Of a DNA stretch of 64,000 nt, positions 23,992 through 36,415 are shown piece by piece; the stretch's first letter is position 1, and each line of letters starts with the position of its first letter. Source of the stretch: Microbacterium yannicii. Its GTDB lineage: Bacteria > Actinomycetota > Actinomycetes > Actinomycetales > Microbacteriaceae. The DNA lies in assembly GCF_024055635.1 (NCBI RefSeq), contig NZ_JAMXMB010000008.1, positions 62,001 to 126,000 of the forward strand, in the 5' to 3' direction. Both the position numbers and the translations under genes were made by a program. The notes below the pieces were generated by a model. The model saw only the letters and a program-made list of their open reading frames with translations. It was not told the origin of the DNA and did not search any database.

Positions 23992-25194
23992 TCAGTCGGC
24001 GGTGATTCCCTGGCTCGCCAGCCAGGCGCCGATGCTGCTGCTCCATCGCTCCTGGTCGTAGTTCCAGAGCTTGGTGTGCCGCGCCACTTCGAAGACCTGC
24101 ATCTCCACCAGGTCGGGACGGGCCGCAAGGAGGCGGTGGGACGCGTCGGACGGCACGAAGCCGTCGTCGTCGCTGTGCAGGATCAGGATCGGATGCCGCA
24201 GCTCGGCCGCCCGGGCCACGACGTCGAGCTGATCCAGTCGGATCCCCGCGCTCGCCCGCGTCAGCGGAGACGCCCACTCGACCTGCAGTGCCTCCATGGC
24301 CAGCCGGCTCACAGCGCCGGGCACGCGCTCCGCCCGTGCGTGGTAGCTCAGCACCGTACGCCAGTCGACGACCGGCGACTCGAGGATCAGGCCGGCGATC
24401 GCGTCGGCGTGCGGCGAGTTGAGGGACAGCTGCAGTGCGATGGCGCCTCCCATCGACCAGCCCATGACGATGATCCGCCGCGCGCCGCGGCGGCGGGCGA
24501 AGCCGACCGCCGCGTCGACGTCGCGCCATTCGGTCGCGCCGAGCGTGTAGGTCCCGCTGCGGCTGCGGGGTGCCTCGGCGTCGTTGCGATACGAGACGAC
24601 CAGGGAGGTGATGCCCAGCGCGTGGAAGACCGGCACCGCACGGAGGCATTCGGCACGCGTCGTTCCGCGACCGTGCACCTGGATGACCCAGGTGTCGCCC
24701 TGGCCCGCGGGGAACAGCCAGGCCGGGCACGGACCGACCGTCGACCCGATCAGCTCCGGCGTGAACGGCAGGTGCAGCTGATCGGGGTGGTCGTAGTACC
24801 AGCCGCTGAACGCCGCCTCGGGCTCCAGTCGCGCCTCTGCCGGGACGTGGGTGAGGAGCTTGCGCTTGACGCTGGTCGCGTCTTCGGACAGCACGGAGCC
24901 GAGCTTGATGTAATCGGCGGACCCCGTCGTGAACAGTCCGTAGCGGCCGGGCAGCTCGGTGTCGGCGGTCCGCGACAGCGTGATGGTCTGAGCGGCGGTG
25001 TCGAGCGCCAGGATGCGGGTGTCGGCCAGCCGGCGTGCCGGGGTGACGACCTTCCGTGCCATCAGCACGGAGCCGGCGGCCAGGGCGCCGAGCGCACCGG
25101 CGAGGGCGACGCTCAGGACAGTGAGCGCTGCCTTCACGCCGGCGACGAGAGCAGGGGATGCGGCGCGCACTGCGGCGCGCCTGGAGGCGACCAT
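23992..25194 (-). CDS. Alpha/beta hydrolase with N-terminal membrane anchor
   Basis: A 400-residue protein with a hydrophobic segment at about residues 20-45 (ALTVLSVALAGALGALAAGSVLMA) anchoring an alpha/beta-hydrolase domain: oxyanion HGRGTTRAE, nucleophile elbow GWSMGGA, Asp in HSDDDGFVP and His in ARHTKLW. Esterase or peptidase activity is likely; substrate unknown. The minus-strand TAGGAT lies 9 bases before the ATG and overlaps the -10 box of the divergent DUF3000 gene. Confidence 0.85.
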   Translation of the reverse strand: MVASRRAAVRAASPALVAGVKAALTVLSVALAGALGALAAGSVLMARKVVTPARRLADTRILALDTAAQTITLSRTADTELPGRYGLFTTGSADYIKLGSVLSEDATSVKRKLLTHVPAEARLEPEAAFSGWYYDHPDQLHLPFTPELIGSTVGPCPAWLFPAGQGDTWVIQVHGRGTTRAECLRAVPVFHALGITSLVVSYRNDAEAPRSRSGTYTLGATEWRDVDAAVGFARRRGARRIIVMGWSMGGAIALQLSLNSPHADAIAGLILESPVVDWRTVLSYHARAERVPGAVSRLAMEALQVEWASPLTRASAGIRLDQLDVVARAAELRHPILILHSDDDGFVPSDASHRLLAARPDLVEMQVFEVARHTKLWNYDQERWSSSIGAWLASQGITAD

Positions 25195-25203
25195 CGAGGA
25201 ACG

Positions 25204-25213
25204 ATCCTAGTCT
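25204..25213. promoter_or_regulatory. Overlapping divergent -10 boxes
   Basis: ATCCTAGTCT: minus-strand TAGGAT (25209-25204, hydrolase) and plus-strand TAGTCT (25208-25213, DUF3000) share two bases. The whole intergenic region is only 25 bases, so both transcripts would be leaderless or nearly so and their polymerases would compete. Confidence 0.55.
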
Positions 25214-25219
25214 GTCCGC

Positions 25220-25810
25220 GTGGCTGAGCAGCGTCCCCCCGCGGCATCGAGCACCTTCGAGCAGGCCGCGCAGGCGGTGCGCGACATCCGCTTCCGCGAA
25301 GACCTCACGGTGCGTGAGATCACCGCGCCGCAGGGTCTCGCCCCCGACGCGATCGCGATCGCAGGCGATGTGCGCTCCTCCCCTGACGACACCGACTCCC
25401 CGTACGGGACCGGTCGCCTCGTCCTGCTGCACGACCCCGACGAACCCGCACCCTGGAACGGCCCCTGGCGGATCGTGTGCTTCGCACAGGCTCCGCTCGA
25501 GCCCGAGATCGGCATCGATCCGCTCCTCGCCGATGTGGCGTGGACGTGGCTCACCGACGCGCTCGAGTCGCGGGGCGCCGGTTTCCACTCGGCATCGGGC
25601 ACCGCCACCAAGACGCTCTCGAAAGGCTTCGGCGCGCTGGCGGCCGAGGGCGACGGGGCGCAGATCGAACTGCGCGCATCCTGGTCGCCGGAAGGCGCGA
25701 TCGCCGCGCACGTGGAAGCATGGGCGGAGTTGGTTTGCATGCTGGCCGGTCTTCCCCCCGGCTCGGAAGGGATCGCGATGCTCGGTACGCACAGGTCGCC
25801 GCGTGGCTGA
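25220..25810 (+). CDS. DUF3000 family protein
   Basis: A 196-residue soluble protein matching the actinobacterial DUF3000 family (FEQAAQAVRDIRFREDLTVREI..., GRLVLLHDPD..PWNGPWRIVCFAQAPLEPEIGIDPLLADVAWTWLTDAL). Function unknown. Its stop overlaps the ribonuclease D start, a conserved arrangement upstream of rnd. GTG start is 6 bases after TAGTCT. Confidence 0.85.
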   Translation: MAEQRPPAASSTFEQAAQAVRDIRFREDLTVREITAPQGLAPDAIAIAGDVRSSPDDTDSPYGTGRLVLLHDPDEPAPWNGPWRIVCFAQAPLEPEIGIDPLLADVAWTWLTDALESRGAGFHSASGTATKTLSKGFGALAAEGDGAQIELRASWSPEGAIAAHVEAWAELVCMLAGLPPGSEGIAMLGTHRSPRG

Positions 25811-27002
25811 ATACGATGTGATCGATCAGCGGGAGCGCGCCGAGGAGGCCGCCCGCTCGCTGGCCGAAGGCGAGGGCCCCGTCGCCGTCGACGTCGAGCG
25901 CGCGTCGGGCTTCCGCTACTCGCAGCGGGCCTACCTGGTGCAGGTGTTCCGCCGCGGCGCGGGGGTGTTCCTGTTCGATCCACCGCCGATCGGCGATTTC
26001 CGCGCGCTTCAGGAGGCCATCGGCGGCGAGGAATGGGTGCTGCACGCCGCCAGCCAGGACCTGCCGTCGCTGCGGGAGCTCGGGCTGGAGCCGGCGAGCA
26101 TCTTCGACACGGAGCTGGCCGCGCGCCTCCTGGGCCACGAACGGGTCGGCCTCGGCGCGGTCGTCGAGGACACCCTGGGCATCACCCTCGCGAAGGCGCA
26201 CTCGGCGTCCGACTGGTCCACCCGTCCGCTGCCGCAGTCGTGGCTGGAGTATGCGGCTCTCGATGTCGAGCACCTCGTCGACGTGCGCGACAAGCTCGCC
26301 GCGGAGCTCGTGGAGCAGGACAAGGTCCGCTTCGCCGACGAGGAGTTCCGTGCCGTGCTCGATCGCGAGCCCAAGCCGGCGCGCGAGGAGCCGTGGCGGC
26401 GGCTGTCAGGCCTGCACACGGTGCGCGGCCGCAAGGCGCTCGCTGTCGCGCGTGAACTGTGGATCGCGCGCGAGGAGTACGCGCGGGCGGAGGATGTGTC
26501 GCCGGGCCGGCTCGTGCCCGACCGGGCGCTCGTCGCCGCGGTGCTGGCGGACCCGGCATCCAAGAACGCTCTCGGGGCGCTCAAGGAGTTCACCGGGCGG
26601 GCCAGCCGTTCCCAGCTCGACCGCTGGTGGGCGGCGATCGAGGCAGGACGCGCCGTGACCGAGCTGCCCCTGGAGCGCGCCACCGGCGGCGACACGCTGC
26701 CTCCGCCGCGGGCCTGGGTCGACCGCAACCCCGAGGCGGATGCGCGGCTGAAGGCGGCGCGCCCCGTCGTCGAGCACCGGGCCGAGGAGCTGCACATGCC
26801 GACCGAGAACCTCTTGACTCCGGAGCTGCTGCGGCGGGTCGCGTGGTCTCCCCCGCAACCGCCGACCGCGGCATCCGTCGGCGATGCGCTCGCGTCCCTC
26901 GGCGCACGGCCGTGGCAGATTGAGCAGACTGCACAGGTTATCGCCGATGCCTTTGTCGATTCCGTGCAAGAGCCTGCGGAGGCGTCCGAACCGGCTTCGT
27001 AG
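25803..27002 (+). CDS. rnd: Ribonuclease D (3'-5' exonuclease with HRDC domains)
   Basis: RNase D trims tRNA and other stable RNA 3' ends. The 399-residue protein has a DEDD exonuclease domain (VAVDVERASGFRYSQRAYLVQ; ASQDLPSLRELG; IFDTELAARLLG; WLEYAALDVEHLV) and a C-terminal HRDC domain (VRGRKALAVARELWIAREEYAR). The usual VDTE is VDVE here, keeping the acidic residues. GTG start overlaps the DUF3000 stop by eight bases. Confidence 0.92.
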   Translation: MAEYDVIDQRERAEEAARSLAEGEGPVAVDVERASGFRYSQRAYLVQVFRRGAGVFLFDPPPIGDFRALQEAIGGEEWVLHAASQDLPSLRELGLEPASIFDTELAARLLGHERVGLGAVVEDTLGITLAKAHSASDWSTRPLPQSWLEYAALDVEHLVDVRDKLAAELVEQDKVRFADEEFRAVLDREPKPAREEPWRRLSGLHTVRGRKALAVARELWIAREEYARAEDVSPGRLVPDRALVAAVLADPASKNALGALKEFTGRASRSQLDRWWAAIEAGRAVTELPLERATGGDTLPPPRAWVDRNPEADARLKAARPVVEHRAEELHMPTENLLTPELLRRVAWSPPQPPTAASVGDALASLGARPWQIEQTAQVIADAFVDSVQEPAEASEPAS

Positions 27003-27074
27003 GTTTCCGCCACCCGATTCCGGCCGCTCGCGGGCCCCTCCTAGGCTGACGGCATCCCTATTTTTGGAGGCAGA

Positions 27075-28280
27075 GTGGCCGAGATCTCGGACGTCTTCTT
27101 CGTCGATGGAATGCGCACCCCCTTCGGGCGCGCCGGCGAGAAGGGCATGTACTGGAACACCCGCGCGGACGACCTCGCCGTCAAGGCGACGATCGGACTG
27201 ATGGAGCGCAACCCGGGCGTTCCCAAGGACCGCATCGATGACGTGGCGATCGCCGCTACCTCGCAGACCGGCGACCAGGGGCTCACCCTCGGTCGCAGCG
27301 TCGCGATCCTGGCCGGGCTTCCCGAGACCGTCCCGGGCTTCGCGATCGACCGCATGTGCGCGGGCGCGATGACGAGCGTGACCACGATGGCCGGTTCGAT
27401 CGGCATCGGGATGTACGACGTCGCCCTCGCGGGTGGCGTCGAGCACATGGGCCACCACCCGATCGGCGCGAACGCCGACCCCAACCCGAGGTTCGTCGCG
27501 GAGAAGATGGTCGACCCGGGCGCCCTCAACATGGGGGTCACGGCCGAGCGCATCTTCGACCGCTTCCCGCACCTGACCAAGGAGCGCTCCGACCGCTACG
27601 GCATGCTCAGCCAGCACAAGGTGCAGGCCGCATACGATGCCGGCAAGATCCAGCCTGACCTGGTCCCCGTCGCGATCAAGGACGCCGAGGGCTCGTGGGC
27701 TCTCGCGACCGAGGACGAAGGCCGCCGGCCGCAGACCACGATGGAGGATCTCGCGGCGCTCAAGACGCCCTTCCGCCCGCACGGGCGCGTGACGGCGGGC
27801 ACCTCGTCGCCGCTCACCGACGGTGCGACGATGTCGCTGCTGGCCGGCGGGCACGCCGTCAAGGAGTTCGGCCTCGCTCCCAAGATGAAGCTGGTGTCGT
27901 TCGCATTCGCGGGGGTGCAGCCCGAGATCATGGGCATCGGTCCGATCCCGTCGACCGAGAAGGCGCTGAAGAAGGCCGGCCTCACGATCGATGACATCGG
28001 GCTGTTCGAGCTGAACGAGGCCTTCGCGATCCAGGTCATCTCGCTCCTCGATCACTTCGGCATCGCCGACGACGATCCTCGCGTGAACCCCTGGGGCGGC
28101 GCGATCGCCTTCGGGCACCCGCTCGCAGCCTCGGGCACCCGCCTGATGATCCAGCTCGCAGCGCACTTCGCCGAGCGTCCGGACGTCCGCTACGGCCTCA
28201 CCGCGATGTGCGTGGGGCTCGGTCAGGGCGGCTCGGTCATCTGGGAGAACCCCCACTACGACGGCAAGCGGAAGAAGTAA
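27075..28280 (+). CDS. fadA: Acetyl-CoA acyltransferase (thiolase)
   Basis: Catalyses thiolytic cleavage of 3-ketoacyl-CoA in beta-oxidation. The 401-residue thiolase has the acylated Cys at about residue 95 (AIDRMCAGAMTS), His in NPWGGAIAFGHPLAASG and the second Cys in AMCVGLGQGGSVIWE. GGAGG lies just upstream of the GTG start. It is followed 13 bases later by fadB, giving the two subunits of a fatty-acid oxidation complex in one operon. Confidence 0.95.
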   Translation: MAEISDVFFVDGMRTPFGRAGEKGMYWNTRADDLAVKATIGLMERNPGVPKDRIDDVAIAATSQTGDQGLTLGRSVAILAGLPETVPGFAIDRMCAGAMTSVTTMAGSIGIGMYDVALAGGVEHMGHHPIGANADPNPRFVAEKMVDPGALNMGVTAERIFDRFPHLTKERSDRYGMLSQHKVQAAYDAGKIQPDLVPVAIKDAEGSWALATEDEGRRPQTTMEDLAALKTPFRPHGRVTAGTSSPLTDGATMSLLAGGHAVKEFGLAPKMKLVSFAFAGVQPEIMGIGPIPSTEKALKKAGLTIDDIGLFELNEAFAIQVISLLDHFGIADDDPRVNPWGGAIAFGHPLAASGTRLMIQLAAHFAERPDVRYGLTAMCVGLGQGGSVIWENPHYDGKRKK

Positions 28281-28293
28281 GGGCCCGGCACGA

Positions 28294-30453
28294 ATGACGA
28301 ACACCGTTTCCGAACAGTACGCGGAGATCGACTTCTCCCCCATCCTCGCCGTCACCGAAGGCGAGGTGATCACGCACTCGCGGGTGCGCGACATCCGTCT
28401 CGCCTCCGGCAAGGTCCTCGCCCTCGTGACGCTCGACAACGGGCGCGACCACACCCGGCCGAACACGCTCGGTCCCGCCACGATGTCCCAGCTCGGCGAG
28501 ACACTGGACGCCCTCAAGGCCCGCGTCTCCGCCGGCGAGATCCAGGCGGTCGGCATCACCGGCAAGCAGTACATCCTCGCCGCCGGCGCCGACCTGTCCG
28601 ACATCTCCAAGGTGGGCTCCAAGGACAACGCCCGCCTGGTCGCGCAGCTCGGCCACAAGGTGTTCGGGAAGCTGTCCGAGCTCGGCGTGCCGACGTTCGC
28701 CTTCGTGAACGGCCTCGCCCTGGGCGGTGGCCTCGAGATCGCACTGAACTCCACGTATCGGACGGTGGATGCCTCGGCCGCCGCGATCGCGCTGCCCGAG
28801 GTGTTCCTCGGCATCATCCCCGGCTGGGGTGGCGCGTACCTGCTGCCGAACCTCATCGGCATCGAGAACGCACTCGAGGTGGTGATCTCGAACCCGCTCA
28901 AGCAGAACCGCATGCTGAAGCCGCAGCAGGCGTACGACTACGGCATCGTCGACGCGATCTTCCCCGCCGCGAACTACCTCGAGGACTCCCTGGCCTGGGC
29001 GGACGGCGTGCTCACCGGCAAGACGAAGGTCGACCGCAAGAACGAGCCCGGCAAGATCGAGCGGCTCACCAAGTGGCCGATCGCGATCAAGATGGCTCGG
29101 GGGATGCTCGAGTCCAAGATCGGAACGGTGCCGAAGTCGCCGTACGCGGCGCTGGAGCTCCTCGACAAGGCGAAGAGCGGCACGAAGGCCGAAGGCTTCG
29201 CGCGTGAGGACGAGGCCCTTGCCGAGCTCGTCACGGGCGACCAGTTCGCGGCATCCATGTACGCATTCGATCTTGTGCAGAAGCGCGCGAAGCGCCCTGT
29301 CGGCGCGCCCGACAAGGCACTCGCGAAGAAGGTCGGGAAGGTCGGCATCATCGGCGCCGGCCTGATGGCGAGCCAGTTCGCCCTGCTGTTCGTGCGCAAG
29401 CTGCAGGTTCCGGTGCTCATCACCGACCTCGACCAGGCTCGTGTCGACAAGGGCGTGGCGTACATCCACGACGAGATCGGCAAGCTCGAGGCGAAGGGAC
29501 GGCTCGACGGCGACAGCGCGAACAGACTGCGGGCGCTCGTGACCGGCACGACCGACAAGAGCCTGTACGCGGACTGCGACTTCGTCATCGAGGCGGTGTT
29601 CGAGGAGGTCGGCGTCAAGCAGCAGGTGTTCGGCGAGATCGAGCGGATCATCGCCGAGGACGCGATCCTCGCGACCAACACCTCGTCGCTGTCGGTCGAG
29701 GAGATCGGCGCGAAGCTCGCTCATCCCGAGCGTCTCGTCGGCTTCCACTTCTTCAACCCGGTGGCCGTCATGCCGCTCATCGAGATCGTCAAGACGCCGC
29801 AGACGTCCGATGCCGCACTCTCGACGGCCTTCGTCGTCGCGAAGAACCTCGGCAAGAACGCCGTGCTGACCGCCGACGCCCCGGGCTTCGTCGTGAACCG
29901 CCTCCTGGCGAAGGTCATGGGCGAGGCGGCGCGCGCCGTCTATGAGGGCACCCCGATCGCCGATGTCGAGAAGGCGTTCGCGCCTCTCGGGCTGCCGATG
30001 GGGCCTTTCCAGCTCATCGACCTCGTCGGCTGGAAGGTGGCCGCGCACGTCCAGGACACGATGGTGCACGCGTTCCCCGACCGGTTCTACGCGAACGAGA
30101 ACTTCCACGCCCTCGCGGAGCTTCCCGAGGTCGTCGAGAAGGACAGGGGCGGTCGCGTGACGGGCTGGACGAAGGCGGCCGAGAAGCTGCTCAAGCCGGC
30201 CGTCGGGTCGTCGCCCGCGTCGGCCGTGACGATCCTCGCCCGGGTGCAGGACGGACTCGCGCAGGAGATCAGGATCATGCTCGACGCGGGCGTGGTCCCC
30301 GAGGTCGAGGACATCGACCTGTGCCTCATCCTCGGCGCCGGCTGGCCGTTCATCGACGGCGGCGCGTCACCGTACCTCGACCGCGAGGGCGCGTCCGAGC
30401 GGGTGTTCGGTGACACCTTCCACCACCCGGCGATCACGGGCATCGCCGGCTGA
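28294..30453 (+). CDS. fadB: 3-hydroxyacyl-CoA dehydrogenase / enoyl-CoA hydratase
   Basis: Bifunctional beta-oxidation enzyme of 719 residues. N-terminal crotonase domain (YILAAGADLSDI; GLALGGGLEIALNS), then a Rossmann domain with GIIGAGLMASQFALLF and the dehydrogenase signature GFHFFNPVAVMPLIEIV, then C-terminal helical domains. The hydratase Glu context ALPEVFLGIIPGWGG is intact. Downstream of fadA; ends at a large hairpin. Confidence 0.95.
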   Translation: MTNTVSEQYAEIDFSPILAVTEGEVITHSRVRDIRLASGKVLALVTLDNGRDHTRPNTLGPATMSQLGETLDALKARVSAGEIQAVGITGKQYILAAGADLSDISKVGSKDNARLVAQLGHKVFGKLSELGVPTFAFVNGLALGGGLEIALNSTYRTVDASAAAIALPEVFLGIIPGWGGAYLLPNLIGIENALEVVISNPLKQNRMLKPQQAYDYGIVDAIFPAANYLEDSLAWADGVLTGKTKVDRKNEPGKIERLTKWPIAIKMARGMLESKIGTVPKSPYAALELLDKAKSGTKAEGFAREDEALAELVTGDQFAASMYAFDLVQKRAKRPVGAPDKALAKKVGKVGIIGAGLMASQFALLFVRKLQVPVLITDLDQARVDKGVAYIHDEIGKLEAKGRLDGDSANRLRALVTGTTDKSLYADCDFVIEAVFEEVGVKQQVFGEIERIIAEDAILATNTSSLSVEEIGAKLAHPERLVGFHFFNPVAVMPLIEIVKTPQTSDAALSTAFVVAKNLGKNAVLTADAPGFVVNRLLAKVMGEAARAVYEGTPIADVEKAFAPLGLPMGPFQLIDLVGWKVAAHVQDTMVHAFPDRFYANENFHALAELPEVVEKDRGGRVTGWTKAAEKLLKPAVGSSPASAVTILARVQDGLAQEIRIMLDAGVVPEVEDIDLCLILGAGWPFIDGGASPYLDREGASERVFGDTFHHPAITGIAG

Positions 30454-30471
30454 CACCGCACACGTCGGTCT

Positions 30472-30511
30472 CGCGCAGGGCGCATCCTCCGAGGAGGGTG
30501 CGCCCTGCGCG
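30472..30511 (+). terminator. Terminator after fadB
   Basis: CGCGCAGGGCGCA and its exact complement (13 bp) enclose a 14-base loop that folds further (CCTC/GAGG). Confidence 0.7.
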
Positions 30512-30695
30512 CTCGCGTGCGCACGGGCAGGGAGACGCCGTCGCGTCGAGAAGTGCGGGAACGTCCGTCCTCGATTCGCGGAACGTGATCCGTCCGACAC
30601 GTGAACAGTCGGCGCCAGGCCGCCTCTCGGACGATCGGGCCCCGTCACGCAGGGCATCCTGTCCCTGAACGGTCGTCAGAACGGGAGGTGTCCGG

Positions 30696-31406
30696 ATGCT
30701 GGATGTGATCTCGGGGATGTTCAGCGGCAGTGCGCTGGGTGTCCTGGTGAAGACGAGTGGCGCCGCCTTGACGCTGCTCGTGGTCGTACCCGCGCTCATG
30801 AAGCTGTTCCTGGTGACGGTGGACGAGGGATCGGCCGCGATCCGCACCCGCAACGGCAAGCCGATCATCCGACGCGTCCGAGGCGCCGACGACGGCCGTG
30901 GTGAGGTGATGGTGCTGCGGCCCGGAACCCACGGTGCGTTCCCGATCGTGTACTGGTACCGCATGGTCGACGTGCGGGCGCGATCGACCGACCTTCCCGC
31001 GCGGAGCCTCACCGCCGCCAGCGGGCACCAGCATCTCGTGCACGCGTCCTTCGACTGGCGGCCTATCGTCTCGGGGCACGACCTGCGCGTGCTCGAGCTC
31101 GACGTGGTCAACGTGAAGGAGCGCGCGGGCAACATCGTGGGGGCGGCGCTGCGCGACCTCGTTCACGAGCTCGACGGTGCCGTGCTTCCGCCGAACGACC
31201 TGCTGTCGCCGCGCGTCGTCGCGGCGTGCGCCGACCTCGTGCGCACGGACTGCGGGATAGAGCTGCTGCGGGTCATCGTCACGGGCGACGCGCTCACGGA
31301 CGGCTACCTGCTCTCGCAGGCGATCACGCCGCGGCCCGCAGACGGGCAGACCGCGGAATGGGATGCCGCGGCATCCGTCCTCGCGACGCGGCTCTCGTCC
31401 GTCTAG
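30696..31406 (+). CDS. SPFH/Band-7-like membrane-anchored protein
   Basis: A 236-residue protein with a hydrophobic segment at about residues 20-40 followed by an SPFH-like domain (FLVTVDEGSAAIRTRNGKPIIRRV... VLRPGTHGAFPIVYWYRMVDVRARSTDLPARSLTAASGHQHLV). Such proteins form membrane-scaffold oligomers. It is shorter than flotillins and lacks their coiled-coil tail. GGGAGG lies 9 bases before the ATG. Converges on dxs with a 3-base overlap of stops. The assignment rests on pattern only. Confidence 0.6.
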   Translation: MLDVISGMFSGSALGVLVKTSGAALTLLVVVPALMKLFLVTVDEGSAAIRTRNGKPIIRRVRGADDGRGEVMVLRPGTHGAFPIVYWYRMVDVRARSTDLPARSLTAASGHQHLVHASFDWRPIVSGHDLRVLELDVVNVKERAGNIVGAALRDLVHELDGAVLPPNDLLSPRVVAACADLVRTDCGIELLRVIVTGDALTDGYLLSQAITPRPADGQTAEWDAAASVLATRLSSV

Positions 31407-33379
31407 GGGCGGTCGTCGCGGCTGCGGGCGAGATCCGACAGCGTCGGGATCTCGCCCGTCCGCGTGGCGTCGCCGCTCTGGGCGCCGCGGGCCACCGGGA
31501 TGCGGGTGCCGAGCACCTGCGCCACGACGTCGTGTGCGATCTTGGCGGGGGTGAGTCCCGCCTCGTCGAGGATCTGCTCGCGGCTCGCATGGTCGATGAA
31601 CTCGTCGGGCACGCCCAGCTCGTCGACCGCCGTGTCGACGCCCGCCTCGCGCAGCACCTGGCGTACGCGCGTGCCGATGCCGCCCACCCGGATGCCGTCC
31701 TCGATCGTGATGACGAGACGGTGGGATGCCGCGAGCTCGACGATAGACGGCTGCACCGGCACGACCCACCGGGGGTCGACGACGGTGGCGCCGATGCCCT
31801 GTGCGCGCAGGCGCTCGGCGACGTCGACGGCGGTGTGCGCCATCGGACCGATGCCGATCAGCAGCACGTCGTCCGCATCGGAGCGCACCAGCACGTCCAC
31901 GCCGTCGTGCAGGCGCTCGATGGCGGGCAGCTCCGGGCTGACGGCACCCTTCGGGAAGCGGATGACCGTGGGCGCATCGTCGACGGCGACCGCCTCCTGG
32001 AGCTCCTCGCGCAGGCGCGCGGCGTCGCGGGGCACGGCGATGCGGATGTGGGGCACGATCTGCAGCATCGCGAGGTCCCAGATGCCGTGGTGACTCGGAC
32101 CGTCGGGACCGGTCACCCCGGCACGATCGAGCACGAAGGTGACGCCGGCGCGGTGGAGGGCGACATCCATCAGCACCTGGTCGAACGCCCGGTTCATGAA
32201 CGTCGCATAGATGGCGACCACGGGGTGCAGCCCGCCGAACGCGAGACCCGCCGCGGACGCGACAGCATGCTGTTCGGCGATCCCGACGTCGTACACGCGG
32301 TCGGGGAAGCGCTGCGCGAACGGCAGGAGCCCCGTCGGGCGCAGCATGGCGGCCGTCATCGCGATCACGTCGTCGCGCGCATCACCCACCGTGACGAGCT
32401 CTTCGGCGAAGACGTCGGTCCAGCTGAGGCCGGCCGTCGCACCGAGGGATTCGCCCGTGATCGGGTCGATCTTGCCCACCGCATGGAACTGGTCGGCCTC
32501 GTCCTCCAGCGCCGGGGCGTAGCCGCGGCCCTTCTCGGTGATGGCGTGGACGATGACCGGAGCGCCGTACGACTTCGCGAGCTCGAGGGTCTCGATCAGC
32601 GTCGGCAGGTCGTGACCGTCGACGGGCCCGAGGTACTTGATGTCGAGGTTCGAGTAGAGCGCCGCGTTGTTCGTGAATCGCGAGAGGAAGCCGTGCGTGC
32701 CGCCGCGCACGCCGCGGTAGACGGCGCGTGCGGCGGGACCGAGTTTGCGGAACAGGTCGTCGGAGCCGCGATGAAGGGTGCGGTAGGACTCCGCCGTGCG
32801 GACCCGGTTGAGATAGCGGGCCATGCCCCCGATGGTGGGGGCGTAGGAGCGGCCGTTGTCGTTCACGACGATCACGAGGTTTCGGTCGTTGTCGTCGGAG
32901 ATGTTGTTGAGCGCCTCCCACGTCATGCCACCGGTCAGCGCGCCGTCGCCGACGACGGCCACGACGTGCCGGTCTTTGCGCCCGGTGCGGGTCAGCGCCC
33001 GCGATACGCCGTCCGCCCAGCTCAGCGAGCTCGACGCGTGCGAGGACTCCACGACGTCGTGCGGGCTCTCCGAGCGCTGCGGGTAGCCGGCCAGGCCGTC
33101 ACGCGCGCGCAGATTGGTGAAATCCTGCCGCCCGGTGAGCAGCTTGTGCACGTAGGACTGATGCCCGGTGTCGAAGATCATCGGGTCGTTCGGAGAATCG
33201 AACACGCGGTGAAGGGCGATGGTGAGCTCGACGACACCGAGGTTGGGGCCCAGGTGACCGCCGGTGCGTGCGACGTTCTCGACGAGGAACCCGCGGATCT
33301 CGCTCGCGAGCTGCTCGAGCTGATCGGCGGTCAGTCCGTCGAGGTCGCGGGGTCCGGTGATGGACGACAGCAGCGACAT
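31403..33379 (-). CDS. dxs: 1-deoxy-D-xylulose-5-phosphate synthase
   Basis: First enzyme of the MEP isoprenoid pathway, condensing pyruvate and glyceraldehyde 3-phosphate with thiamine diphosphate. The 658-residue protein has the His in DTGHQSYVHKLLTGR, TPP-binding GDGALTGGMTWEALNNIS, the transketolase middle domain (YDVGIAEQHAVASAAGLA) and C-terminal domain. AAAGGAG precedes the ATG. It lies downstream of acnA, separated by a perfect palindrome. Confidence 0.97.
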   Translation of the reverse strand: MSLLSSITGPRDLDGLTADQLEQLASEIRGFLVENVARTGGHLGPNLGVVELTIALHRVFDSPNDPMIFDTGHQSYVHKLLTGRQDFTNLRARDGLAGYPQRSESPHDVVESSHASSSLSWADGVSRALTRTGRKDRHVVAVVGDGALTGGMTWEALNNISDDNDRNLVIVVNDNGRSYAPTIGGMARYLNRVRTAESYRTLHRGSDDLFRKLGPAARAVYRGVRGGTHGFLSRFTNNAALYSNLDIKYLGPVDGHDLPTLIETLELAKSYGAPVIVHAITEKGRGYAPALEDEADQFHAVGKIDPITGESLGATAGLSWTDVFAEELVTVGDARDDVIAMTAAMLRPTGLLPFAQRFPDRVYDVGIAEQHAVASAAGLAFGGLHPVVAIYATFMNRAFDQVLMDVALHRAGVTFVLDRAGVTGPDGPSHHGIWDLAMLQIVPHIRIAVPRDAARLREELQEAVAVDDAPTVIRFPKGAVSPELPAIERLHDGVDVLVRSDADDVLLIGIGPMAHTAVDVAERLRAQGIGATVVDPRWVVPVQPSIVELAASHRLVITIEDGIRVGGIGTRVRQVLREAGVDTAVDELGVPDEFIDHASREQILDEAGLTPAKIAHDVVAQVLGTRIPVARGAQSGDATRTGEIPTLSDLARSRDDRP

Positions 33380-33435
33380 CCCCGCTCCTTTCCGGCCCGG
33401 GAAGGGCTCTGCAAGTCTACCCGGGGCATGAAGGA

Positions 33436-33463
33436 GGGACCGGATGCCGCGGCATCCGGTCCC
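33436..33463 (-). terminator. 28-bp perfect palindrome between acnA and dxs
   Basis: GGGACCGGATGCC and its exact complement around a GC centre. Stands 15 bases past the acnA stop; likely terminates acnA, although no T-run follows. Confidence 0.65.
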
Positions 33464-33477
33464 CCGTGAATCAGCTG

Positions 33478-36306
<2,829 letters not shown>

Positions 36307-36415
36307 GTCTGTCTCCTTCGTCGGCGGCGGGATCGTGCCGGAGTCCGGCATCCCCATCTTCCCCCGCCCCGAAGCCCGCGGCTAGTGAGGTCGACCTAAC
36401 GGATCGAGGGAAAAC

